Assembly (NCBI GenBank): GCA_024276605.1
Contig: JAJRWX010000039.1
Coordinates: 1-64,000, forward strand
DNA: 64,000 nucleotides
Reading direction: 5' to 3'
DNA from: Planctomycetota bacterium
GTDB lineage: Bacteria; Planctomycetota; Phycisphaerae; UBA1845
Positions 15,636 through 24,173 of the stretch are shown piece by piece. The notes below the pieces were generated by a model. That model was given only the letters and a program-made list of their open reading frames with translations, made no database searches and had not been told where the DNA came from. A program made the translations under genes and the position numbers. How positions within the stretch are numbered: position 1 is the first letter of the stretch; every line of letters starts with the position of its first letter.

Positions 15636-18600
15636 ATGGACGAACGTACATTGGGGCTTGACTTGGGATCGACTTCCGTCGGATGGGCATTAATTGACGA
15701 TGTCAGTATCATTGCTGCCGGAGCACGTGTTTTTCCAGAAGGTGTTGATCCAGATAAAAAAGGAGGTGAGAAGTCCAAAACCGCAAATCGGCGAGACTCC
15801 CGCAGTATGCGCCGTCAGATCGCCCGAAGGGTACGCCGAAAGCAACAGTTGCAGTTGCTTCTGATCCAACACGGGCTTCTCCCCAAGTCTCCAGACAAGT
15901 TGGAAGAAGTACTATCCATCAACCCATACCCGTTGCGTGGGCGGGTACGGCATGAAAAACTGACACCATACGAAATCGGTCGGATTTTCGTACATCTCAA
16001 CCAGCGACGGGGCTTTTTGTCCAATCGCAAGGCTGATAAAGCTAAGGCCAAAGAAGCCAAGGGCATGCTGGCTGAGATCGGCACCTTAGCGGATCGCATT
16101 AAGCTAGCCGACTGTGAAACGCTTGGCGAATATCTTTATCAGCTTGGGTGCGATTTTAATCACCGCCAACGTATCCCTGAGCCTACAGAAAAGCAACTCA
16201 AACAGGGCCACTTACGTGACACGGTACGCCGCCTCCATACGCGTCGCAGTATGTATGTAAAGGAATTCGAGACAATCTGGGAGAAGCAACGGCGGTATTA
16301 CTCAAACATCCTAACTGACGATCTAAAGCGTAAGCTGTATGACCCCATTGCGGACACCAACTGGGTATGCAAAGGCCTCATTTTCGGCCAGCGTAAGATT
16401 TACTGGCCTAAGAGTGTCGTAGGTCGGTGTGAACTTGAACCGAGACTGAAAAGATGTCCCAAGGCCGACCGCGCCGCTCAGTTTTTTCGTCTGCTTCATG
16501 AAGTCAACAATATACGCATCACCGACACAATAGTTCGTGAAGAACGGACGCTGACTTCCGAGGAACGATCCGCGCTGCTCAGATATCTCAGTAATGCCAA
16601 GGAACGCACATTTAACGACATTCGCAAGAAGCTTGGCTTCCTAGAACATGTTCGGTTCAATTACGAACGCGCTGAAAGAGGAAAGCTCAAAGGGCACGTA
16701 ACCGATGCTGCCCTAAGCAGTAAAAAGGCTCTCAACAAGCGATGGGCTTCACTACCTGATGAAACAAAAGATGGCATTGTAGACATTCTAATAAACGAAG
16801 ATCAGGAAGATGTTGCGATTCAGCGATTGATGAGTGACTGCCAGCTAACTCAAGACGAAGCGGAGCGAGCACTGGCTGTCAACCTCCCAGATGGCTACAT
16901 GAGCTACTCGCGCGTCGCCATAGTCCGTTTGTTGCCATACCTGGAACGGGGTTTTCTACTTATGGCCGACGATGCATCTAACTCTGCACTACACGCCGCT
17001 GGGTACCTCCGTCCCGACGAGCGCGAAGTTCGGCAGCATAAATTCCTCCCACCAGCCCCTGATCTACCCAATCCGATTGTAAGGCAGGCGATGGTCGAAG
17101 TCCGCAAATTGGTGAATGCCGTCATCCGCGAGTATGGGTGCCCTGACAATATACATGTTGAACTGGCCCGCGAGACTAAGAAATCCCTTGAACAGCGCAC
17201 GCAGATTCGTTTCGAAAATGCCCGTCGGCGTGACGAGCGTGAGAAGGCGGGCGAGGAGATTGAGAACATGGGATGCAAGTCTACGCGGGGTGCCAAGAAC
17301 AGGTATATGCTTTGGCGGGAGCAAGAAGAGTGTTGTGTGTATTGTGGAAACAAATTAAGCCAGGCGCAATTATTTGGAGGAGAAGTCGATATAGACCACA
17401 TCCTGCCGCGATGGCGCAGTTTGGATGATTCTATGGCCAATAAAGTTATCTGCCATAGATCATGTAACGCTTCAAAAGAAGATCAAACACCAAGAGAGTG
17501 GCTCGAAGATTCCGACCCCGATCGATATGAACGTGTCTTGAGATTGGCAGACAAACTCCCTTATAATAAGCGAAGGAAGTTTATCCTGAAAGATATTGTC
17601 CTGGATGATTTTGTTCAACGTCAATTGAAAGATACTCAGTATATCACGCGATTGACTACACAATACTTGAAGTGCTTAGGCGTTCGGATTGTAACTCTGC
17701 GCGGGCAGACGACCGCTGACTTACGCCATTACTGGGGTCTCAATGTTCTCGACCCCGAAGACCGAGGGCGAAAGAACCGTGCTGACCATCGTCACCACGC
17801 TATCGACGCGGTTGTCATTGCACTGACCGACCACAAGCGTCTTCATGCACTGGCTAAGTGTAGGGGCAAGGACATCAAACCACCTTGGCCAACCTTGCGT
17901 GATGATTTGGTCCGCACCGTGGCATACATAAACGTCTCACATCGTGCCCAACGGCGCCTTTACGGTGCGTTTCATGAGGATACCTTCTATGGTCCCACGC
18001 TAAAACCTTGGAAGGCCGCATCGGGGAACGACCGTCCATGGGCCGATAATTGGATCGAACAGGATGGCGCGTTGGTACGTAGAAAACCGATCACTGAAAT
18101 CAAGAATTGCAGGCATTTGGAAAAAGTGCGTGACTCTGCCATTCGTACAATACTTCGCGACCATCTGCGCGACCAAGGTATTGATCCCGAGCAGTCTACC
18201 AAGTACCCCGGTGACGCTTTCAAGGGAAGCAATGCGCCGCACATGCCATCAGGTGTCCCCATTATGAAAGTCCGTATGATCGAAGAGGGGCTTACTTTTC
18301 GGTATGTCAGTAGTCGCCGAGACCGTCAATACGTCAAGCCCGGCAATAACCATCATATCGTCTACTACGTTGTCGGCGCGGGCGAAAAGGAGAAATGGAT
18401 GGCAGAAGTGGTCACTATGTGGGCAGCGGCCTTGAGAGGGCGAAATGGTCAGCCTCTCGTCGATCGCTCTGATCAGAATGGAGCACGGTTCATAATGTCG
18501 CTGGCCATCGGCGAGGTGTTCCAAATTGACGATGGCAACTCGCAACGACTGCTATGTATTGTTAGGAAAATAGATCAGCGTAGTAAGAGGATTGATTACA

Positions 18601-18737
18601 AGCTGCACACTGATGCGCGGTCGTCCGGTGACATCAACAAGGATAATCTCTATCTGACTGCTGATAACATGCGTCAGTTGAACGCCCGTAAAGTTACTGT
18701 GGACCCCCTGGGTCGAATTCGACGAGCGAACGACTAA
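15636..18737 (+). CDS. cas9: Cas9, type II-C RNA-guided endonuclease
   Basis: The start ATG at 15636 follows GCGAGGGATTCTCAC and gives 1033 residues, the size of compact type II-C Cas9s. The frame is open further upstream, but that part overlaps tracrRNA. Domains: RuvC-I LGLDLGSTSVGWALI (D9), arginine-rich bridge helix (about 48-70), REC lobe, RuvC-II NIHVELARE (E509), HNH EVDIDHILPRW (H588) with N602, RuvC-III HRHHAIDAVVIAL (H721, D724), then the C-terminal PAM-interacting region. All catalytic residues are intact. Within HNH, C567/C570 and C606/C610 form a likely zinc site. It cuts DNA matched by crRNA:tracrRNA guides. The PAM cannot be read from sequence. It is followed by cas1 after 48 bp. 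Confidence 0.97.
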   Translation: MDERTLGLDLGSTSVGWALIDDVSIIAAGARVFPEGVDPDKKGGEKSKTANRRDSRSMRRQIARRVRRKQQLQLLLIQHGLLPKSPDKLEEVLSINPYPLRGRVRHEKLTPYEIGRIFVHLNQRRGFLSNRKADKAKAKEAKGMLAEIGTLADRIKLADCETLGEYLYQLGCDFNHRQRIPEPTEKQLKQGHLRDTVRRLHTRRSMYVKEFETIWEKQRRYYSNILTDDLKRKLYDPIADTNWVCKGLIFGQRKIYWPKSVVGRCELEPRLKRCPKADRAAQFFRLLHEVNNIRITDTIVREERTLTSEERSALLRYLSNAKERTFNDIRKKLGFLEHVRFNYERAERGKLKGHVTDAALSSKKALNKRWASLPDETKDGIVDILINEDQEDVAIQRLMSDCQLTQDEAERALAVNLPDGYMSYSRVAIVRLLPYLERGFLLMADDASNSALHAAGYLRPDEREVRQHKFLPPAPDLPNPIVRQAMVEVRKLVNAVIREYGCPDNIHVELARETKKSLEQRTQIRFENARRRDEREKAGEEIENMGCKSTRGAKNRYMLWREQEECCVYCGNKLSQAQLFGGEVDIDHILPRWRSLDDSMANKVICHRSCNASKEDQTPREWLEDSDPDRYERVLRLADKLPYNKRRKFILKDIVLDDFVQRQLKDTQYITRLTTQYLKCLGVRIVTLRGQTTADLRHYWGLNVLDPEDRGRKNRADHRHHAIDAVVIALTDHKRLHALAKCRGKDIKPPWPTLRDDLVRTVAYINVSHRAQRRLYGAFHEDTFYGPTLKPWKAASGNDRPWADNWIEQDGALVRRKPITEIKNCRHLEKVRDSAIRTILRDHLRDQGIDPEQSTKYPGDAFKGSNAPHMPSGVPIMKVRMIEEGLTFRYVSSRRDRQYVKPGNNHHIVYYVVGAGEKEKWMAEVVTMWAAALRGRNGQPLVDRSDQNGARFIMSLAIGEVFQIDDGNSQRLLCIVRKIDQRSKRIDYKLHTDARSSGDINKDNLYLTADNMRQLNARKVTVDPLGRIRRAND

Positions 18738-18748
18738 ACCAGTAGTGC

Positions 18749-18786
18749 TGCCTCGACGATGTCAATATAGGAGCATCGTCGAGGCA
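18749..18786 (+). promoter_or_regulatory. Hairpin with ribosome-binding site in its loop, at the cas1 start
   Basis: A perfect 13-bp inverted repeat (TGCCTCGACGATG 18749-18761; CATCGTCGAGGCA 18774-18786) encloses a 12-nt loop containing AGGAG (18769-18773). The last base of the stem is the A of the cas1 ATG. If folded, the site is exposed but separated from the start codon by the stem. Without folding the spacing is 12 nt, longer than usual. Confidence 0.7.
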
Positions 18787-19676
18787 TGATTAAACGAACC
18801 ATCGAGATTTCGTCCGGACCAACGTACCTGTCGGTTAAAAACCAGCAGCTTGTGGTTCGCCGTGAGCAAGAAGTCGTCGGCTCGGTGCCCTTCGAGGACA
18901 TCGGTATCGTGATTGTCGATCACCCGGCAGTCACGTATACACACGGAGTGCTCACCAGTCTAGCTCGTGTTGGTGCCGTGTTAGTGGCATGTGGAGCGGA
19001 CCACCATCCAGCGACGCTAGTGCTTCCCATCGAGGGCAATTCACTGCATACCGAGCGATTGCGCTTTCAGGTTGAATCAACAAGACCAAGCAGCAAACGC
19101 ATCTGGCAACAGATTGTACAAGCCAAGGTTCGAGCGCAGGCAATGACGCTTGGGTCTGGTAACCCCGGATACAAGAAGCTCATGACCATGGCTACCGAAG
19201 TACGATCCGGTGATCCCGCCAACATCGAGGCTCAGGCTGCTAAGGTTTACTGGAAAATGCTTTTTCATAATGAGGACTTTCATCGTAACCGAGATGGTGC
19301 TCCGCCCAATAATCTACTCAATTATGGTTACATGGCGCTCCGCGCTGCTGTCGCTCGTGCCATCTGTGCGGCGGGTCTGCACCCGTCGATCGGTTTTCAT
19401 CACCGGAACCGCTACAACGCTTTTTGTCTAGCCGATGATCTCATCGAGCCGTTTCGTCCATTGGTCGATGCACAGGTTCTAAGCTTATGGCAAGGTGGCA
19501 AAATGGATGTGGATCGTGAAGCTAAAACTCATTTACTTGGCGTGTTGACCGCAACCGTCAAAACAGGTGGAGAAACCGGTCCACTAATGGTGGGCCTGAC
19601 GAAGATGATGGCCTCGCTGGTCCGCGTTCTGGAAAGTACTGAAAAGAAGTTGGAGATTCCGTCGCTGTGTTTGTAA
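18786..19676 (+). CDS. cas1: Cas1 integrase, type II
   Basis: Cas1 integrates new spacers together with Cas2. The 296 residues start with MIKRTIEISS, the usual type II N-terminus, which fixes the start at 18786. The metal ligands are in NIEAQAAKVYW (E148), GFHHRNRYNAF (H205/H206) and LADDLIEPFRP (E221). PNNLLNYGYMALRAAVARAI is the conserved helix of the family. All active-site residues are present. It lies 48 bp after cas9, and the gap is almost entirely a hairpin. Its end overlaps the cas2 GTG start by 10 bp, so cas1 and cas2 are probably coupled. Confidence 0.97.
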   Translation: MIKRTIEISSGPTYLSVKNQQLVVRREQEVVGSVPFEDIGIVIVDHPAVTYTHGVLTSLARVGAVLVACGADHHPATLVLPIEGNSLHTERLRFQVESTRPSSKRIWQQIVQAKVRAQAMTLGSGNPGYKKLMTMATEVRSGDPANIEAQAAKVYWKMLFHNEDFHRNRDGAPPNNLLNYGYMALRAAVARAICAAGLHPSIGFHHRNRYNAFCLADDLIEPFRPLVDAQVLSLWQGGKMDVDREAKTHLLGVLTATVKTGGETGPLMVGLTKMMASLVRVLESTEKKLEIPSLCL

Positions 19677-19996
19677 GCGGGTATCGTTGCATGTGGATAC
19701 TGACCATGTTCGACTTGCCTGTTACTACCCAAAAGGCTAGGCGGGCGTACACTCAGTTCCGCAAGAAACTTTTGCAAGATGGGTTCAGTCGGTTACAATA
19801 CTCGGTCTATGTTCGCCACTGCGCAAGTCAAGAAAACGCCGAAGTACACGCCGGACGGATCGAACGCTCTTTGCCCGACGACGGCGAAGTACGGATCATC
19901 ACAATCACTGACAAACAGTTCGAGCGCATGCATATATTTTGGGGAAAAAGACGTAAACCGCCTGATGTCCCGCCACAACAACTCGAACTTTTCTGA
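19667..19996 (+). CDS. cas2: Cas2, adaptation protein, type II
   Basis: Cas2 bridges two Cas1 dimers in spacer integration. The 109-residue product contains MWILTMFDLPVTTQKARRAY (conserved Asp after the first strand), FRKKLLQDGFSRLQYSVYVR and GEVRIITITDKQFERM. The GTG at 19667 is preferred because related type II-C Cas2 proteins begin with 'SGYRxMW', which is present here. The ATG at 19691 would give 101 residues. It overlaps cas1 by 10 bp, and the array begins 50 bp downstream. No csn2 or cas4 follows, which is consistent with subtype II-C. Confidence 0.95.
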   Translation: MFVSGYRCMWILTMFDLPVTTQKARRAYTQFRKKLLQDGFSRLQYSVYVRHCASQENAEVHAGRIERSLPDDGEVRIITITDKQFERMHIFWGKRRKPPDVPPQQLELF

Positions 19997-20045
19997 ACCT
20001 CCTTTCGCTATAAATCCTTGTCACTCCTCAGGTTGGGGGAGACCT

Positions 20046-22916
20046 AGTGTAATCGACCCCGGCCTGGGAGCAATCCGCAACATCGCACCACGCACATCCG
20101 CCGGAGCCGAGAGTGTAATCGACCCCGGCCTGGGAGCAATCCGCAACACATGGCAATCTGTAGTCTGATGGTCTGCCAGTGTAATCGACCCCGGCCTGGG
20201 AGCAATCCGCAACTAGCTGAAAGGATGAACAGTGGAAAAACAAAGTGTAATCGACCCCGGCCTGGGAGCAATCCGCAACAGTACACCGGGCATCAAAAAA
20301 AGTGCCAAGAGTGTAATCGACCCCGGCCTGGGAGCAATCCGCAACGCAATCGTTGACCATCAAAACATCGGCAGAGTGTAATCGACCCCGGCCTGGGAGC
20401 AATCCGCAACTCTATGCTCAACTCACCTGGATCAAATAACAGTGTAATCGACCCCGGCCTGGGAGCAATCCGCAACACTGATGGGAAGGTGTTCGTCAAC
20501 CCCGATAGTGTAATCGACCCCGGCCTGGGAGCAATCCGCAACGCAGTGCCTGTAGATACTGGCAACCTCAAAAGTGTAATCGACCCCGGCCTGGGAGCAA
20601 TCCGCAACGCTGACCACGAGTTTCCGGCCACGTAGCTTAGTGTAATCGACCCCGGCCTGGGAGCAATCCGCAACGTAGGCTGCGCAACAGCGAGATACAT
20701 AAGTAGTGTAATCGACCCCGGCCTGGGAGCAATCCGCAACTTGGCCACGATCTTACGCTTGGCTACCGAGAGTGTAATCGACCCCGGCCTGGGAGCAATC
20801 CGCAACGTAGGCTGCGCAACAGCGAGATACATAAGTAGTGTAATCGACCCCGGCCTGGGAGCAATCCGCAACCATTATTTACCAATCGTTTGAAAGCGAT
20901 AAAGTGTAATCGACCCCGGCCTGGGAGCAATCCGCAACAAAACTGAAGAGCGCCCAGCATACATTGCAGTGTAATCGACCCCGGCCTGGGAGCAATCCGC
21001 AACGATGGTATACTGGTGTCAAGTCTTTAATTAAGTGTAATCGACCCCGGCCTGGGAGCAATCCGCAACATGATAGAGTCTTGCCGACATACTTAGCGTA
21101 GTGTAATCGACCCCGGCCTGGGAGCAATCCGCAACCCCTAACACGTTTATCTCATTTTCATTTTAAGTGTAATCGACCCCGGCCTGGGAGCAATCCGCAA
21201 CAGAAGGGACGATTCCTGCGCAGTCCGTCAGAGTGTAATCGACCCCGGCCTGGGAGCAATCCGCAACCATCATCGATGATGTACTCGGTTCCGCGAGAGT
21301 GTAATCGACCCCGGCCTGGGAGCAATCCGCAACCGGTATAAGTATCCAATGATTTGCGAATCGAGTGTAATCGACCCCGGCCTGGGAGCAATCCGCAACA
21401 GTATTTACACTTGGTGGTGGTTGTCTAAGAGTGTAATCGACCCCGGCCTGGGAGCAATCCGCAACCGCAACAGTACAGGAATGGTGCGACGAGGAGTGTA
21501 ATCGACCCCGGCCTGGGAGCAATCCGCAACGTTAGTTTCAGGGGTAAACTCGCCCCTGTGAGTGTAATCGACCCCGGCCTGGGAGCAATCCGCAACATCT
21601 TCCGGCATCGTGTCGTAATATGCCGAAGTGTAATCGACCCCGGCCTGGGAGCAATCCGCAACCGCTGCGTTTGCTCAACAGTTACGGTGATTAGTGTAAT
21701 CGACCCCGGCCTGGGAGCAATCCGCAACATCGAATGTGTTATATTCGTCTTTGTATAAAGTGTAATCGACCCCGGCCTGGGAGCAATCCGCAACATGGAC
21801 ATTCGCGGTGCGTACAGGGTTGGTAGTGTAATCGACCCCGGCCTGGGAGCAATCCGCAACAGAACGGTGAACACGAACTCACTCTACTGAAGTGTAATCG
21901 ACCCCGGCCTGGGAGCAATCCGCAACACTCCACACAGTCCAGCCAAAATCTTCCTCAGTGTAATCGACCCCGGCCTGGGAGCAATCCGCAACGGTGGACG
22001 CGGCAAGGTGATGAACCGATGGAGTGTAATCGACCCCGGCCTGGGAGCAATCCGCAACTGTAGTTCGGACGAGTCCTGCGGAATCATAGTGTAATCGACC
22101 CCGGCCTGGGAGCAATCCGCAACACCGGATGCACGCTCTTGGCCAGATCAAAAAGTGTAATCGACCCCGGCCTGGGAGCAATCCGCAACGCAGGCTTCGC
22201 GCGTGGGGATTTTCAATATAGTGTAATCGACCCCGGCCTGGGAGCAATCCGCAACGCCCAACGCGACGCCCCTATAGCCTCCCAAAAGTGTAATCGACCC
22301 CTGCCTGGGAGCAATCCGCAACACAGTGACCGGTCGGCAGCGACGGACCCGAAGTGTAATCGACCCCGGCCTGGGAGCAATCCGCAACATAACTCGCTAT
22401 GATGCAACAACCACCCGAAAGTGTAATCGACCCCGGCCTGGGAGCAATCCGCAACTTATCCACCATTGTAGAGCCGCGATATGTTAGTGTAATCGACCCC
22501 GGCCTGGGAGCAATCCGCAACTGTGGAAATAATCGCGACCAAAGCGAATCTAGTGTAATCGACCCCGGCCTGGGAGCAATCCGCAACTAGGCAAGGCGCC
22601 AGGTCGTAACCTACCGCAGTGTAATCGACCCCGGCCTGGGAGCAATCCGCAACGCTTGAGTCCGGAGCAAAGCGCGGAGAATTAGTGTAATCGACCCCGG
22701 CCTGGGAGCAATCCGCAACGACATGTAATGACACGACGAGTGCCTGAGTAGTGTAATCGACCCCGGCCTGGGAGCAATCCGCAACACCGCCACCTGCGCT
22801 ACCCAATTGTCAGTAGTGTAATCGACCCCGGCCTGGGAGCAATCCGCAACAGTAATTACGACTTTAGTAATACTAAACTTAGTGTAATCGACCCCGACCT
22901 GGGAGCAATCCGCAAC
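20046..22916 (-). CRISPR. CRISPR array, 44 repeats and 43 spacers
   Basis: The 36-bp repeat starts AGTGTAATCGACCCCGGCCT and ends GGGAGCAATCCGCAAC on the plus strand. Spacers are mostly 30 bp (some 29, two of 31), giving a 66-bp period. Repeat 35 (22287) has one G-to-T change and the last repeat (22881) one G-to-A change; the others appear identical. Spacers 10 (20675-20704) and 12 (20807-20836) are identical. tracrRNA complementarity shows that the crRNA strand is the minus strand, whose repeat begins GTTGCGGATT like other type II-C repeats. Transcription therefore runs towards cas2. Counting was by eye, repeat by repeat. Confidence 0.97.
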
Positions 22917-23058
22917 ACGGCGTGGCGGTTGACTGGCGTGCTCGACTAATAATAGTTGGCAGTCACGAATAACACTACCGTCCACATCGGATAGACCGAT
23001 CGCGCAAACATGATAGCATGTGCGATGAAAGAAGGCCCGTTGTTCAGAGGTGACCATC
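22917..23058. other. Flank between array and lgt
   Basis: This 142-bp stretch is the 5' side of the array if it is transcribed from the minus strand, and it also serves the lgt promoter on the plus strand. On the minus strand CTATTATTAG includes a TATTAT -10-like box but no convincing -35. Near 23003-23030 an imperfect palindrome (CGCAAACATG ATAG CATGTGCG) is a possible operator. Confidence 0.35.
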
Positions 23059-23853
23059 ATGTGGCCAACCATCGGTAGCCTTAAAACCTACATAGTCTTT
23101 TACGTTCTCAGCATGATCGTGCATATGTGGCTGGCGATTCGGCTGTGTCGAAATCGCGGTGTGACTTGGAAAGCCGGTCTTGGCCTGGGGTTGTGTTATA
23201 TTTGGGGTATGTGCGTCGGGGCGAGGATTCTCTATGACGTGCTTAATAGCCGATTCGATTGGCACAACTATCTTGACATCAGCTTTTACTTCGAGACCGG
23301 AGCCTGGGGAGGTCCGCTGGCATACCTAGCCGTGGCTGTCGTCGGCGTCTTAGCGCTGGCACAAGATCGGCGCATGATGCTCGATGTCGTTGTACTGACA
23401 CTTCCCGTGCCGATGATTCTGGCGAAAGTCGCGTGCTTTGTGAATGGGTGTTGCTACGGCGCGGCGTCAACCGTACCTTGGGCGATGGCCCTGACGGATG
23501 GTGCTCGTGGTCCCGCCGGTATTCCTCGCCACCCCACGCCGCTCTATGAAATCCTCGTCTTGGTCGTGATTATGATTGTCTTTGCGAAGCTCGATCAACA
23601 CCGTTGGAAGGGTACCTTTATGGCTTGGTTCGTACTGTTGTACGGCCTTGGGCGGCCCCTAACGGAGTTGTTCCGTGCCAGTGATGAGTTGCGTATGCCG
23701 CTCGGACCGTTTTCTGCTTCGCAGATTACCTGTCTCGCGGCGGCTGTCGTAGCGGCCATATCAATCCCGTTCCTGCGTCCGCAACATGGGGCGTCAACTA
23801 GCACATCGTTGCATAACTCGGTTGAAAGCCGCATCGAGTCGTCACCAGGATAA
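23059..23853 (+). CDS. lgt: Prolipoprotein diacylglyceryl transferase-like membrane enzyme
   Basis: Lgt attaches diacylglycerol to the lipobox cysteine, the first step of lipoprotein maturation. The protein is polytopic (about seven helices) with the conserved ETGAWGGPLAYLAV region, VACFVNGCCYG (Lgt-like GCCYG), IPRHPTPLYE and GLGRPLTELFR. The pattern is that of the divergent 'GCCYG' branch, not the proteobacterial 'GRxGNFxNxE' type, so another lgt might exist elsewhere. The ATG at 23059 has AGAGGTGACC as ribosome site; a GTG 9 bp upstream is alternative. Several lipoproteins in this window are potential substrates. Confidence 0.85.
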   Translation: MWPTIGSLKTYIVFYVLSMIVHMWLAIRLCRNRGVTWKAGLGLGLCYIWGMCVGARILYDVLNSRFDWHNYLDISFYFETGAWGGPLAYLAVAVVGVLALAQDRRMMLDVVVLTLPVPMILAKVACFVNGCCYGAASTVPWAMALTDGARGPAGIPRHPTPLYEILVLVVIMIVFAKLDQHRWKGTFMAWFVLLYGLGRPLTELFRASDELRMPLGPFSASQITCLAAAVVAAISIPFLRPQHGASTSTSLHNSVESRIESSPG

Positions 23854-24173
23854 TGAATTCGGACGCGGCTCGAGTCGCACAGTTTGCATCGTATTATGGT
23901 AAGGAGAATGTCCTTTGCAAAACGGCAAAGTCTCATTTATATCCACGCGATCGTGGCCAATAATTCTTGCTGTCGCCTTTTTCGGGGCCGAAAATAACTA
24001 GGGTGGTGAACTATCGGATGCCAGTTTGTTTTAACGGTTTGATTTTGGTCGGCAATCCAAATACAATGACGATATAGAGACAATTTGAGCCTCTGATGAA
24101 TGGCGGTAGGGTTATCGTCTTTATCGCCGGCTTGATGGTTTCTACGGCTGGATAAATACCGGCCTAGGGGAAA
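23854..24173. other. Intergenic region with small hairpins
   Basis: This gap is about 320 bp. CTTTGC/GCAAAG around 23913-23930 forms a short hairpin followed by TCTCATTT, a possible lgt terminator. TTTTCGG/CCGAAAA near 23981 forms another. The rest shows no recognisable gene. AGGGGAAA just before 24174 is the ribosome site of the next gene. Confidence 0.4.

Noticed and set aside
19997-20045. Classical leader beside cas2
   Set aside because: The 49 bp are short and show no clear AT-rich leader; it may still be the adaptation end, but I cannot assert it.
15417-23049. csn2 or cas4 gene in the CRISPR locus
   Set aside because: Every gap was read; only cas9, cas1 and cas2 are present, which fits subtype II-C.
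20028-23072. Many reading frames inside the CRISPR array
   Set aside because: They are translations of repeats, recognisable by the recurring RIAPRPGSIT or ADCSQAG sequence, not genes.
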